Assembly (NCBI RefSeq): GCF_002920915.1
Contig: NZ_PQVF01000012.1
Span: 62,287-126,286 of the forward strand
Origin: Solitalea longa
GTDB taxonomy: Bacteria > Bacteroidota > Bacteroidia > Sphingobacteriales > Sphingobacteriaceae
DNA: 64,000 nt
Reading direction: 5' to 3'
Part shown: positions 50,464 to 61,600 of the stretch, in pieces
How positions within the stretch are numbered: the first letter of the stretch is position 1
Layout of the letters: every line of letters begins with the position of its first letter
Notes under the pieces: model-generated
Database searches by the model: none
The model's input: the letters and a program-made list of their open reading frames with translations, nothing else
Told to the model about the DNA's origin: nothing
Translations under genes and position numbers: made by a program

Positions 50464-52023
50464 ATGTGTATCTTCTCTCGCTCTTTTTTAAGGAGCAATG
50501 CTTATAAGCATCAACGATGGTTGGTGCTATTCTTCATAAGTTTTACCTGTTCCGTTTTTTGGTGCTCATTTGCCGAGGCAAAAAATAGCAGCAATCGGGC
50601 CATTGAAACTTACGTCTCTTTTGTTAACCTTCCAGATAGTGCTGATTTGGCAATTCAAAAAACAATCAATACCAAATCGGTGGCAGTGGGAAAAACGCTT
50701 ACCTATTCTATCAGAATTAATAATAAAGGACCTGCTGACGCGGAAAATGTTGTGGTTACCGATACATTACCTAATGAACTGGTTTATGCAAGTTCGAAAG
50801 TTAATATAGGTACAGTTGAAGTAAACGGTCAAACGGTTAAATGGATGGTAGGAACTTTGCCCAAAAAAACTATTCAGGGAATGCAGTTAACTGTTAAGGT
50901 GGTAAAAGCGGGAACCTTTAAAAATAAAGCGAAAATTACCTCAACAACAAAAACCATTTGTCAATGCAATGATAAGTCAACGTCAACCGAAGTGGTGGCA
51001 AAAGATACTGCCGATGTAAGCATTGTTAAAACGGTTAATAAAAAAATGGTAACTGAAGGTGATACGCTCAGTTATTTTATCACGGTAAAAAATGATGGTC
51101 CTTCGCCTGCTAATAATATACGGGTAAAGGACATTTTGCCCAATAACTTTTCATTCGAATTTTCATCAAATAATAAAGTAACCTTTGATACAGGCACGCA
51201 TCAATTAGCCTGGGAGATTGATCAGTTGCAAGTAGGGGAGAGCGCTTCGGTAGCAATAAAAGTTAAAGCCTTAAAAGAAGGAACAGCCACCAATACTGCC
51301 GTAATTACTTCTGATGCTTTTGATCCTGCTTTATGCAATAATGTATCAACCGCCGAAGATGTGGTGATTAATGCTAAACCCAAAATTAAGAAGGCGGATG
51401 TAAGCATTACCAAATCGGCCGACAAACAATTTGTGCCTATTGATACGGAGTTTCATTATGCTTTTCTGATTGAAAACAAAGGACCTGACACAGCCAGGTT
51501 TGTGGTGCTGAAAGATACATTAAACGAGAAAACACAATATGTAAGCTATAAAGTTGATCAGGGATTGTTTATTTACGATGCTTTCACCAATTCATTCACA
51601 CTGAGCGTTGATGAGCTTGCCCCTGGCCGGCAGTTGGTTTTATCGGTTAAAGTAAAAGGTATTAATACCGGATCGGTAATTAACAAAGCTACTGTGGAGT
51701 CGGAAACAGAAGATCCAGTTTTGGTGAATAATAACAGCGTTTATATCAATAAAATTGTTGGTTTAAAGGTTCCCAATGTATTCACTCCTAATGGCGACAA
51801 TCAAAATGATACTTTCCAGATCAGAGGTCTTGATTTGTGGTCATACAATGAGTTGAGAGTGATGAACCGCTGGGGCAATAGTGTGTATGAGACAACTAAT
51901 TATGCCAATGATTGGGATGGTGACCATTTGGCGCCTGGTACATATTATTATGTGCTAACGGTGAAAAATGAAATGGTTGATCCGCAATGTATTACTGGTT
52001 GGGTCGCAATTCTAAGAAAGTAG
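50464..52023 (+). CDS. DUF11-repeat T9SS type B cargo protein
   Basis: A 519-aa secreted protein. After an N-terminal signal (hydrophobic WLVLFFISFTCSVFWCSFAEA, residues ~19-40), three DUF11 beta-sandwich modules span about 58-160, 175-295 and 310-425. Each opens with ADL(A)I(Q)K or ADVSI(V/T)K and contains (N/E)NKGP or KNDGP. The gliding-motility-associated C-terminal domain (about 435-519; VPNVFTPNGDNQNDTF, NRWGNSVYET, DWDGDHLAPGTYYYVL) is the T9SS type B sorting signal. It stands ahead of PorP/SprF and OmpA genes, the usual partners for type B cargo. Adhesin-like; substrate unknown. Confidence 0.9.
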   Translation: MCIFSRSFLRSNAYKHQRWLVLFFISFTCSVFWCSFAEAKNSSNRAIETYVSFVNLPDSADLAIQKTINTKSVAVGKTLTYSIRINNKGPADAENVVVTDTLPNELVYASSKVNIGTVEVNGQTVKWMVGTLPKKTIQGMQLTVKVVKAGTFKNKAKITSTTKTICQCNDKSTSTEVVAKDTADVSIVKTVNKKMVTEGDTLSYFITVKNDGPSPANNIRVKDILPNNFSFEFSSNNKVTFDTGTHQLAWEIDQLQVGESASVAIKVKALKEGTATNTAVITSDAFDPALCNNVSTAEDVVINAKPKIKKADVSITKSADKQFVPIDTEFHYAFLIENKGPDTARFVVLKDTLNEKTQYVSYKVDQGLFIYDAFTNSFTLSVDELAPGRQLVLSVKVKGINTGSVINKATVESETEDPVLVNNNSVYINKIVGLKVPNVFTPNGDNQNDTFQIRGLDLWSYNELRVMNRWGNSVYETTNYANDWDGDHLAPGTYYYVLTVKNEMVDPQCITGWVAILRK

Positions 52024-52522
52024 ACGGTTATTTACTTTAAATGATCCTTTTATGCTTTTTAAAACCAAATGATTGTGGTTAAAATAATACAGTAGAAGAA
52101 GAGTATTTAATACACTGAGGTCTGTTTAGATAAGGAATAATTAAATACTGGTTATGTGTAGTTTATGTATTTAATTAAAAAGAAATAAAATTGTTTATTA
52201 GAAATATGCTTGAAATTAATGAAAGTTGTTTTTGGTAAATGGTTTAAAATCAGTTGGATGTATTTTAAAGCCAGCGATAAATCTCTATTTTAGTTGGAGT
52301 TGATAAATATTAATATTAGTAACCAATATAATCTTATAATTAAAGAAACTTTTGTTTCGGATTTTAAAAATAATATTTGGTACTAAGCTTGTTGATCTTA
52401 ACCATTTAACGAATAACAAACAGTTTACAGGGAGTTAGGGGGAATGTGCGTTTTCTTGTGAGTTTTAATAACTGAGTAATTGCTGGGATACTTGCTCATA
52501 AATTTTCATTAGTCGGATTGCT
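52024..52522. other. Intergenic region between T9SS cargo and porP/sprF
   Basis: 499 bp, very AT-rich. No gene, terminator or clear -7 box is supported. A TAGGGGG word at 52436-52442 and ACTGAGGTC near 52124 (also seen near 50376) are the only shared words noted. Confidence 0.55.
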
Positions 52523-53497
52523 ATGATTCTAAAAAGGTTATTGCTGTTGTTTTTTTTATTCCTTGCGATGAATGCGCATGCCCAGCAGGATGCACAATTT
52601 TCGCAATACATGTTCAACGGTATTTATATAAACCCAGCTTATGCTGGATATAAAGAGCAGTTAAACATGCATTCTTTCTACCGCAGTCAATGGACCGGAG
52701 GATTGGAGGGACATCCCGAGACTTTTAGCTTCGCACTTGATGCCATTGCTAACAATGGAAATGTAGGCCTTGCTTTTACTTTGTTAAAGGATAAATTAGG
52801 TGCTGAAAGTACTTTGGCAGCCTATGCCAACTATGCTTACCGATTAAAAGTAGGAGATGTTTCGCGTCTGGCCTTTGGTTTAGGAATAGGTATCGCTCAA
52901 TATGGCCTTGATGGAACTATGTTAGAGTCGTATTCTCCCAATGATCCCAGCGTTCCTAATATGATGCAATCGGTAATTGTACCCGATATCAGGGCCGGTA
53001 TCTATTATTCGTCCGACAGGTTTTACGCAGGGGCTTCGGCCGATAATTTAATCGGTAAGTACTTAAATTACACTAAAGATCCCTCGATATTAATTCCTAC
53101 CAAAATGCCCCACTTTTATTTAACGGCAGGTGGTTTAATTCCGGTCTCAAAACAAGTCTTGTTAAAGCCTTCCTTCATGCTTAAAAATGAATCACACGGA
53201 CCGGCCAATTTGGATATAAACACTTTTGTATTATTTAATGAGCGGTTATGGTTAGGAATGTCTTACAGAACAGGTATTGGGGTTTGGAACAAGCAAAATT
53301 TACAAGATAATCTTTCAACGACCGACGCATTGGTTGGTTTAGCTGAAATATATGTAACAGACAGATTGAGAATTGGTTATGCCTACGATTTTTCGTTTAC
53401 AAAGTTTAAGGATTATAACTATGGTACCCATGAAATTTCTATGGGATATTCGTTCATACCAAAGAAAATTCGAATGCTAAATCCAAGGTATTTTTAA
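52523..53497 (+). CDS. PorP/SprF family T9SS membrane protein
   Basis: A 324-aa outer-membrane protein of the PorP/SprF family. Signal peptide (MILKRLLLLFFLFLAMNAHA), the hallmark QDAQFSQYMFN and NPAYAGYKEQLNMH..YRSQWTG, then beta-barrel-like strands to the C-terminal Phe (RYF). Such proteins attach type B T9SS cargo to the surface or help its export, as SprF does for SprB. The preceding and following type B cargo genes fit that job. Confidence 0.95.
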   Translation: MILKRLLLLFFLFLAMNAHAQQDAQFSQYMFNGIYINPAYAGYKEQLNMHSFYRSQWTGGLEGHPETFSFALDAIANNGNVGLAFTLLKDKLGAESTLAAYANYAYRLKVGDVSRLAFGLGIGIAQYGLDGTMLESYSPNDPSVPNMMQSVIVPDIRAGIYYSSDRFYAGASADNLIGKYLNYTKDPSILIPTKMPHFYLTAGGLIPVSKQVLLKPSFMLKNESHGPANLDINTFVLFNERLWLGMSYRTGIGVWNKQNLQDNLSTTDALVGLAEIYVTDRLRIGYAYDFSFTKFKDYNYGTHEISMGYSFIPKKIRMLNPRYF

Positions 53498-53536
53498 TCA
53501 GAAAGAGCAGGCAAGTGCACTATAAATAGATGAATC

Positions 53537-55525
53537 ATGATAAGACGTTTTACATACCTTATAATCAGCTTTTTGCTACTTGGTTGCCAATATGTGTTTG
53601 CACAGGCTACATTGCGTGAAGCTCAACGTCAGGCCGAATTACTGAATTTCAATGATGCCATCAATTTATATGAAAAGGCATTTGACAAGCGGGAAACTTT
53701 AATGGCGGCACGAGGGCTTGCCGATAGTTACCGCCAGCTGCATAATTACCCATTTGCCGAAAGCTGGTACGCTAAAGTGGTTCAAATGGAAGGCCATGAG
53801 CCCATGGATCTTTTCTATTATGCCGAAGCTTTACAAAACAATTCTAAATATCATGAAAGCAAGCAATGGTACCTGAAATATAAAGAAGAAGCTGGTGAGG
53901 AGGTTCTATCCAACCTAGAACAATTGATCAGTGCCTGCGATTCAGCAGGCTACCGCATGCAGCATCCGGTAAATTTTGTTTTCAAATTAGATACTTCCCT
54001 CAATACACTGCAAAGTGATTGGGGGGCTTTCCCCTATAAAAATGGTATTGTTTTTACTTCCGACAGGATTATAAATCAAAAGGCAAGCAAAAAACCGATT
54101 CTTTTTTTTGATGCCAACAATACCTTAAAAAAAGATGTGTCGGGCTGGACTGGTTTACCTTATCTCAAGTTATTTTATTCAGAAAGAAAAGGAGAAAAAT
54201 GGGATGAGCCACAGGTGTTTTCAAATACCCTCAACGGTAGTTTCCATAACGGCCCGGCAAGCTTTTCAAAAGATGGGAAAGAGGTATATTTTACGCGTAC
54301 CAGGGAAATAAAAAATAGCAAGGCTTATACACATGACAAACGAAAGCAAAAGGATTATACGATAAGGCTTGAAGTGTACAGCTCTAAATTGGATGAACAG
54401 ACCAGTAACTGGTCCGAACCTCAGCCTTTTGCCTATAATGCCCCTTTGGATTATTCGGTAAGTGATGCCTGTTTAAGTGCTGATAGCAAATACCTCTATT
54501 TTGCATCGGATATGCCGGGCGGAGAAGGTATGTCGGACCTGTACTACTGCAAACGCCAAAGTGATGGATCATGGGGAAAACCAGTTAATTTGAAAGGATT
54601 GAATACGGCAGGAACCGAACGCTTTCCAAGTTTCGATAATGAGAATAATCTGTATTTCGCAAGCACAGGGTTTGGAGGTATGGGAGGCCTCGACATTTAC
54701 CGTGCTGGTTATTTAGATGAAAATAAATGGGCAAAAGCCCAAAATATAGGCTATCCGGTTAACACTCCACAAGATGATTTTAATATAGTGTTTGCAGCTG
54801 ATGGTAAAAGTGGCTATTTATCAAGCAACAGAGACGGAGGGAAAGGGATGGATGATATTTACCAGTTCACAAAAAAAGAACTAATGTTTAAACTGGAAGG
54901 AACTGTGGTGAATAAGAAAACGGGTGTTCCTTTAAACAATGCTATTGTAACACTTTACAATAAAAAAACGAATACAAATATAAAGGCTCCAACTGATGCT
55001 AAAGGTGCTTTTGCATTTAATCTGGAAGAAAACAGTGAATATACTGTTACCGCCGAAAAAACCAATTTTATTACCTCTCGCAAGGACAGTTTGAGTACAA
55101 TAGGGTACACCGAATCAAAAACCTTGCACGCCAAACTATCATTAGGTATTGATTCGATTGAGTTGTATAAAGGAATCAGGTTGGATAATATTTACTACGA
55201 CTTTAATAAATGGAACATCCGTGCCGATGCTGGCCCTGAACTGGATAAGTTAGTTCAGGTGATGACTGATAATCCAACAATGATCATTGAATTGAGTTCG
55301 CATACTGATTCGCGGGGAGCTGATAGCTATAACCTGCAATTGAGTCAGAAAAGAGCGGAAGCTGCGGTGAACTATATTATTTCAAAAGGAATTGATACTA
55401 AACGTATAACAGCCAAAGGCTATGGCGAAACCAAACCTGTAAACAATTGCGGTAATGGAACCAACTGTTCTGAAACAGAGTTTCAGCTAAACCGCAGAAC
55501 AGAGTTTGCAATCTTAAGGTATTAG
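53537..55525 (+). CDS. OmpA-family protein with TPR and PD40 repeats (T9SS partner)
   Basis: A 662-aa protein beginning with a signal peptide carrying a possible lipobox (LLGCQ, Cys17). An N-terminal TPR-like region (about 25-140) precedes a PD40/WD40-like propeller (about 150-450; GPASFSKDGKEVYF, DACLSADSKYLYFASD, FPSFDNENNLYFAS). A carboxypeptidase-regulatory-like beta module (about 455-530) and a C-terminal OmpA peptidoglycan-binding domain (ELSSHTDSRGADSYNLQLSQKRA) follow. This architecture is the standard partner of PorP/SprF in Bacteroidota. Probably co-transcribed with the 52523 gene (39-bp gap). Confidence 0.92.
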   Translation: MIRRFTYLIISFLLLGCQYVFAQATLREAQRQAELLNFNDAINLYEKAFDKRETLMAARGLADSYRQLHNYPFAESWYAKVVQMEGHEPMDLFYYAEALQNNSKYHESKQWYLKYKEEAGEEVLSNLEQLISACDSAGYRMQHPVNFVFKLDTSLNTLQSDWGAFPYKNGIVFTSDRIINQKASKKPILFFDANNTLKKDVSGWTGLPYLKLFYSERKGEKWDEPQVFSNTLNGSFHNGPASFSKDGKEVYFTRTREIKNSKAYTHDKRKQKDYTIRLEVYSSKLDEQTSNWSEPQPFAYNAPLDYSVSDACLSADSKYLYFASDMPGGEGMSDLYYCKRQSDGSWGKPVNLKGLNTAGTERFPSFDNENNLYFASTGFGGMGGLDIYRAGYLDENKWAKAQNIGYPVNTPQDDFNIVFAADGKSGYLSSNRDGGKGMDDIYQFTKKELMFKLEGTVVNKKTGVPLNNAIVTLYNKKTNTNIKAPTDAKGAFAFNLEENSEYTVTAEKTNFITSRKDSLSTIGYTESKTLHAKLSLGIDSIELYKGIRLDNIYYDFNKWNIRADAGPELDKLVQVMTDNPTMIIELSSHTDSRGADSYNLQLSQKRAEAAVNYIISKGIDTKRITAKGYGETKPVNNCGNGTNCSETEFQLNRRTEFAILRY

Positions 55526-55552
55526 ATTCAATACAAATAATAGCGTTTATAA

Positions 55553-55586
55553 GTCCCTGGATATTAATTAATCCGGGGATTTTTTG
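55553..55586 (+). terminator. Rho-independent terminator after the OmpA gene
   Basis: TCCCTGGAT and ATCCGGGGA (one mismatch) around ATTAATTA, followed by TTTTTT. It separates the PorP/SprF-OmpA unit from the Calx-beta genes. Confidence 0.75.
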
Positions 55587-55729
55587 TATATAATATATTT
55601 GAGATTCATCCTTGAAACAGCAAATGTTTTCCGTTAACTTAATAGTAAGTCATTGTATTGATCGTTAACGGTTTTTCCATCTGCTTGGCGTTGCTTTCCC
55701 TAAACATTTCAAATTACTTATATACTATT

Positions 55730-58594
55730 ATGAAAACATTTACATGCCTAATTAAACCCGTTTTAATTTTTATTCTACTATTTACATCAATAGAAACCTA
55801 TGCAAATAGTAAAAACGTCCAATCATCACTTCAGGTTGATCCCATTTGTGTAAGCATTGAAGGGGCAACGGTTATTGAGCCTGATGAAGGAAGCAGTACG
55901 GTAACACTTAATCTCACGTTGAACCGGATCTCTAACCAAGCCGTTAAGGTGCATTATTCCACCACTTCAAGAGCAATTGATCCTTATTTTCCAGAAAATT
56001 ATAATGCAACTGCTAAGTGGGACCTTGATTTTACCGGAGTTGGTGGATATGTAACTTTTTATCCTGGTGAGTTAAGCAAACAAATAAGTGTGGTAGTAAA
56101 AGGAGATAAAATAGATGAAGACGACGAATTTTTCTATGTCCATTTAACCCATTCAAGTAACGCGGTATTATGTAACAGTGAAGTAGCGGTTTTAATTATT
56201 GATAATGATAATCCTCCTGTTTTAGCTGTGAACGATATGGCTGTTAAAGAGCAGGATGAAGGTCAGGTCCAAATGAAGTATTATGTTAATTTATCCAGCC
56301 ATAGCGGGAAGGAAATAAGTTTTGAATATTTCACCGAACAAGGTACAGCCAGGGCCGGTTCGGATTATATAGCAAAATCAGGCAAATTGATTATTCCTCC
56401 GGGACAAACCAGGGCCGAATTTGTAATACCTGTACTGGGAGATACCGAAATTGAACCAACGGAAAAATTTAAGGTAAAGATTTTTAATGCTCAAAACGCC
56501 GTTCTATCAAAAAACGAACTGAATGCCACCATTTGGAATGACGATGGCACTTTACCGGCAATTAATATTACGGGCTCTGCAGAAGTGCAGGAGGATGCGG
56601 ATAGTGTTGTTTTTTATATCACCTTAAGCAAACCCAGCACAGATACTGTAAAAGCAGATATTAAAACCAATTCAAATTCGGGTTATGGATTTGCGACACC
56701 TGATCTTGATTTTAATACGTTAGATCAACGCCTTGTTTTTTTACCCGGTGAAACCAGTAAAGCCGTTGCAGTTTATATTCTTGAAGATACTTTAAGTGAG
56801 CCTAACGAGGTATTCAATGTCTCTTTAACAAATTTCATTAATTCCGGACATGGACATTCAGTAAGAGAATGTAAAATACTTGATAGTGAGTCTATAACGC
56901 TTATTCAGTCGCCGTTGATTGTGCAAAAAGCCGAAGATAATGGCAATGTCTTCATTAAGTTAAATTTATCAAGACCAGCGCCAGATACTGTAAGAGTTCA
57001 GTATGCTACGCAGGATAGTACCGCAATAGCAGGACAAGATTATATTTCTGAATCCGGAATAGTAACCTTTTTACCCGGTCAAACGGAACAATCCATTTCT
57101 GTAGCAGCTATCTTAAACACAGGTGCAGAAAGTACCGAATACTTTTTTGTCAATTACACAGCAGCAACAGGGGCGGTTTTAGCTAACAACAGAACTACTG
57201 TTGCTGTATATGACTTTTACGATAAACCATCTCTCTATACCGAAGTTGGAAAATTAAACGTAATAGAGGGAACAGGTGGTATTACAAATGTTGATGTTAA
57301 AATTTTGCTAAGCCATCCAACACATTTGCCTGTTCCTGTTTACCTATATGTGGGTGGAAGGCCTGGGATATATGGTCCTGATGCTGTGAATGGATCTGAT
57401 TACGAACAAATTAAAGACACCATAACAATTCCTGCTGGAGATACCTCCATACTCTACACCGTTAAAGTTATAGCCGATAATTTATATGAACCCGAAGAGG
57501 TGATTCAGTTAAATGTTGACCCGATAGGTGATGTAGCATTGCCTTCGGGAGGTATTGATTCTGATTTATATCTCTACATTGAAAACGATGACAATCCTCC
57601 GTTAATTTATATTGATGATGTTTCAATACCCGAAGGGAATGCGCCAACATATGTAAATTTTAAGGCAAGGCTCGATAAACGAATAGCGACCATTGTAAGA
57701 GCTAATATAACGCCAGTTGTTAACGGAATAGAGCAGAGCCCGTTTGAAATATCAGCTGAAAACTTCACATCAGGGAATAGTATTGATTCACTAATAGAGT
57801 TTTCTTACCTGGTCAATGGAGATTTAATTATAGAACCGGATGAAACAATTGTGTTCAAACTTTCAAATCCCTATGAAAGCACTATAGGAGACAGTACCGG
57901 AATTATCACTTTATTAAATGACGATGGCAGTTCGTTAAAGGTAACAGTTAATGTACCCGACAGTATTGTTGCTAATGAAGGCGAGGACTTTTATTTAACT
58001 TTTTTTCTTACAAATCCGCTAGATGCAAGCTTTAATTATTCTACCGAAAATGGAACTGCTATAAATGGTTTAGATTATCAAGCTGATAATTCTACTGCTA
58101 ATTTCTTCTCGAATACTCTTCCTGATTTTTCTTATAGTTATGGCTTTGGTACTTATACAGATGATCTAATTGAAGGAACTGAATATTACTATATCAACCT
58201 CTCAACCCCTTCTAATCCAAATTTAATTTTAACAAATAATCGGGTAAAAATAGTGTTGATGGACAAAACTGAACCTTCGGCTAGATCAGGCTCATCCTCT
58301 ATATCCTCCGTAGATGAAAAGAATAGCAGATCCAAGATCACCAATGTGTTCACCCCCAATGGCGATGGAATTAATGACCTGTTTGTAATTCCTAATCTCG
58401 AAACTTCCGTAAATGAATTGCAGGTCTTTAACAAACAAGGAATGCAGGTTTATAAACGATCAAATTATCAAAATGATTGGGATGGTCAGGGCTGCGCCGA
58501 TGGCACCTATTTTTACTCCTTAAAACTCCAAAAGGCTTCAGGAGAATATGAAGTTAAAAAAGGTTATATCACTCTTATAAGAAGTCTAAAGTAA
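55730..58594 (+). CDS. Calx-beta repeat T9SS type B cargo protein (copy 1)
   Basis: A 954-aa surface protein. Signal peptide (MKTFTCLIKPVLIFILLFTS..YAN), then about seven Calx-beta modules, each closing with an E(P/D)DE.F.V.L.N and I.NDD-type strand. The last ~95 residues are a T9SS type B sorting domain (KITNVFTPNGDGINDLF, DWDGQGCADGTYFYSLKL). Calx-beta modules bind Ca2+ and occur in adhesins. Start at ATG 55730 begins the signal peptide; the frame open from 55658 is not supported. Its C-terminus is almost identical to that of the next gene. First of three tandem paralogues. Confidence 0.9.
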   Translation: MKTFTCLIKPVLIFILLFTSIETYANSKNVQSSLQVDPICVSIEGATVIEPDEGSSTVTLNLTLNRISNQAVKVHYSTTSRAIDPYFPENYNATAKWDLDFTGVGGYVTFYPGELSKQISVVVKGDKIDEDDEFFYVHLTHSSNAVLCNSEVAVLIIDNDNPPVLAVNDMAVKEQDEGQVQMKYYVNLSSHSGKEISFEYFTEQGTARAGSDYIAKSGKLIIPPGQTRAEFVIPVLGDTEIEPTEKFKVKIFNAQNAVLSKNELNATIWNDDGTLPAINITGSAEVQEDADSVVFYITLSKPSTDTVKADIKTNSNSGYGFATPDLDFNTLDQRLVFLPGETSKAVAVYILEDTLSEPNEVFNVSLTNFINSGHGHSVRECKILDSESITLIQSPLIVQKAEDNGNVFIKLNLSRPAPDTVRVQYATQDSTAIAGQDYISESGIVTFLPGQTEQSISVAAILNTGAESTEYFFVNYTAATGAVLANNRTTVAVYDFYDKPSLYTEVGKLNVIEGTGGITNVDVKILLSHPTHLPVPVYLYVGGRPGIYGPDAVNGSDYEQIKDTITIPAGDTSILYTVKVIADNLYEPEEVIQLNVDPIGDVALPSGGIDSDLYLYIENDDNPPLIYIDDVSIPEGNAPTYVNFKARLDKRIATIVRANITPVVNGIEQSPFEISAENFTSGNSIDSLIEFSYLVNGDLIIEPDETIVFKLSNPYESTIGDSTGIITLLNDDGSSLKVTVNVPDSIVANEGEDFYLTFFLTNPLDASFNYSTENGTAINGLDYQADNSTANFFSNTLPDFSYSYGFGTYTDDLIEGTEYYYINLSTPSNPNLILTNNRVKIVLMDKTEPSARSGSSSISSVDEKNSRSKITNVFTPNGDGINDLFVIPNLETSVNELQVFNKQGMQVYKRSNYQNDWDGQGCADGTYFYSLKLQKASGEYEVKKGYITLIRSLK

Positions 58595-58617
58595 GCTAAA
58601 CTTTAACTCTTTATACT

Positions 58618-61600
58618 ATGAATGCGCTCTATTTAAAAGTACTCGTTGGTCTCTTTTTTATGCTAACGGGTACTATTTTTAATTGTTCAGCACAGCTTTC
58701 CTGTTTAACGGTAAACGATATTGCTGTAACTGAACCCGACAATGGAGGTGGCTCCGCCAGCTTTAAAATAAGCCTGAGTACCCCCAGCACACAGGAAGTA
58801 ACGGTGTATTACTCCACTTCAAATGGTACGGCCAGTTCGAGGAACGATTATACAGCTGCTTCGGGCTATTTGACCTTTCAACCAGGTGAAACCACTAAAT
58901 TCCTTTTCTTATCCATTGCTGGAGATCTGCATGATGAGTATGACGAAACATTTTATCTTAACCTCAGCAATGCAACAAATGCCACTATTTGCGACAATAA
59001 AGGTACTGCTACTATTTTGGATAATGATGCTCCTCCAACAATGACTATTAGTAACATGGCAGTTCGGGAACAAGATTCTGGAACGGTGAAGGTGAAATTT
59101 TTGATTCAGTTAAGCAATTGGAGCTATAAGGACATTACTTTTGATTATGCCACCATCAACGGTACAGCTACAGCAGGCTCCGATTACCAGGCATCCAGCG
59201 GAACATTTACCATACCTGCAGCCCATATCAGATCCGAAATCGTAGTAACCTCTTATGGCGATACCACGAAAGAAAGTAATGAAACTTTCACCGTCAATTA
59301 TTCAAACCCAGTGAATGTTCAATTGACGAACACTTCTTCTTCAGCTACCATTTCAAATGATGATTTGCAGTACCCGGTAATCTCAATCAAACCATATCAG
59401 CAAAATGTATCTGAGTCGACAGACAGCGTTGTTTTTGATCTCAAACTAACCCGCAAAGGTTCAATTCCTTTAAGTGTGAAAGTATCTACGCCTTATTCAA
59501 GTTTGTCTTCTGAAGTTGAAGCCAAGCCCAATATTGATTTTTTTCCACTGGATACAACCATTACTTTTTTACCCGGAGAACTTGTAAAGCCAGTAAAACT
59601 GGCCATTATAGATAATGCCGTGGATAATATTGATAAACGGATTTTGGTGTGGCTTTCTAGTCCTCAAAATGTGATACTTGATGGATATCAAACTTCTGAA
59701 GTTTGGATTAAAGATGATGAAGAAGCAGTTACTATTAGTGTACCTGACAGTATTATTGTTTCAGAGGGCGGGGCAGCTGTGTTAAATTTTACTCTTTCAA
59801 GTCCGGTAAATGTAACTTTTGATTATTCTACTGAAGATGGAACCGCTGTGAATGGTTTGGATTATTCTGCTAAGCAAGGGCCCCTTACATTTTATTGGTA
59901 TTCACCAACCACTTATCCTCTTTATTTTTTTACAACCAACGATGAAGTTTTTGACGGGAAGGAATATTTCTATATCAATCTCTCAACTCCCTCTGATCCC
60001 AATGTAATTTTAACTAATAATCGAATAAAAGTAATTGTTAATGAAGCCACGCGGCCTACGGCCTCTTTTACAGAGCCAAGTGTAATTGAAGGTGGAGCAG
60101 GGGACACTACCGATTTAATTATTCAGGTAAAGCTGAATTTTCCTTCACCCAATAAGTCTAAGTTTATCTATCGAGTTTTTGGTGATATAGAAGATCATTA
60201 TGATTTTACTGCAGGACCTATTGCGAGACCAGGGGTCGAGTATATATCAAAGATTGATAGTGTGGTTTTTATGCCTGGAGATACGGTGAAAAATATTATT
60301 GTTAAGGTGCTGGGTGATGATATGAAAGATGGGAGTGATATTGAGAACGTTTTAATAAAATACATTAGTGTAGAAAATGTTATTGTACCCGGTTATTATC
60401 CCGTAAACTCTCCTTTCATAGCCTTAGGGAAAATTATAGATGATGACGATCTGCCCACCATCAGTATAGACAGCATTAGTGTTGTGGAAGGAAATAGTGG
60501 CACTACCAATGCTGTTTTTACCCTTAATTTAAATCATCCCAATGAAGATCAGGTATATGTTGATGCACGATTAATTGATGTTTCAGCCAGTAAAGCATCC
60601 GATTATAATGACTTGAATGTTTCATATGTTTCTTTTGAAAAAGAAGCAACCAGTAGCCAATTAATAGTTCAAATTAAAGGAGACATCCTCGCTGAACTCA
60701 ATGAAACTTTTAAAATTGTTCTTTCCAATCCGCAGAATGGAATTTTATCAACCGATTCTATAGGATTAGGTACCATTATAAATGATGATGCTGTTTCATT
60801 GCCAATTATCGGTGTTGAAACAGAATCAGTAAATGAATCGACTGGAATATTGAATTTTAAGGTAAAGTTAAATGAACCAGCCCAACAGTCTATCAGTGTT
60901 AATTATACTACAGCCGATTCAACAGCATTGGCAACACACGATTATACTGCTGCATCCGGAGTATTAAATTTTGCAATTGGTGATAGTGTGAAAACAATAT
61001 CCATAACACTTATTGATGATGATCAATGGGAGGTTGATAATGTTTTTAATTTGAAACTGAGTAACCCAATAAATGCAGCTTTTGGAACTCGTCAAGCAAT
61101 GGGAACAATTTTAAACGATGATGAACCACGATATAATTCTACTGTTATAATCTCTGATGGGTTTCTTTATTCTAATGGTACTTACAATTTTATAGTCAAG
61201 CTAGTGTTTCCTAACAACCACACAGTTACAGTTGATTATTCAACTGCTGATGGAACAGCGGCTGCTGGTAGCGATTATTCACCTGCTTCCGGAACATTAA
61301 CTTTTTTGCCTGGTCAAACAGAGAAAACCATATCAATCACTCCGGTAGCTCCTACAAGCGGCGAAGGCGATGAATATTTTTATGTGAATTTAAGCAATCC
61401 TGTATATGGAGTTTTTGTTGATAGTGTTGGAATAGCAGCTATAAGAAATAATAGTTTCCTCAAACCTTACCTAAGTTTTAATAATTTATGGTATATGGTC
61501 AATGAAGGAGATGAGAGCGATACTACTGATATGGTTATGACACTTTCATTATCTGATCCTTCTTCATTACCGGTAATTATGGAATATACTACTGTCTTTA

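Noticed and set aside
55658-55729. Extension of the first Calx-beta protein to 55658
   Set aside because: It would put a second hydrophobic segment before the signal peptide; the paralogues start at the equivalent of 55730.
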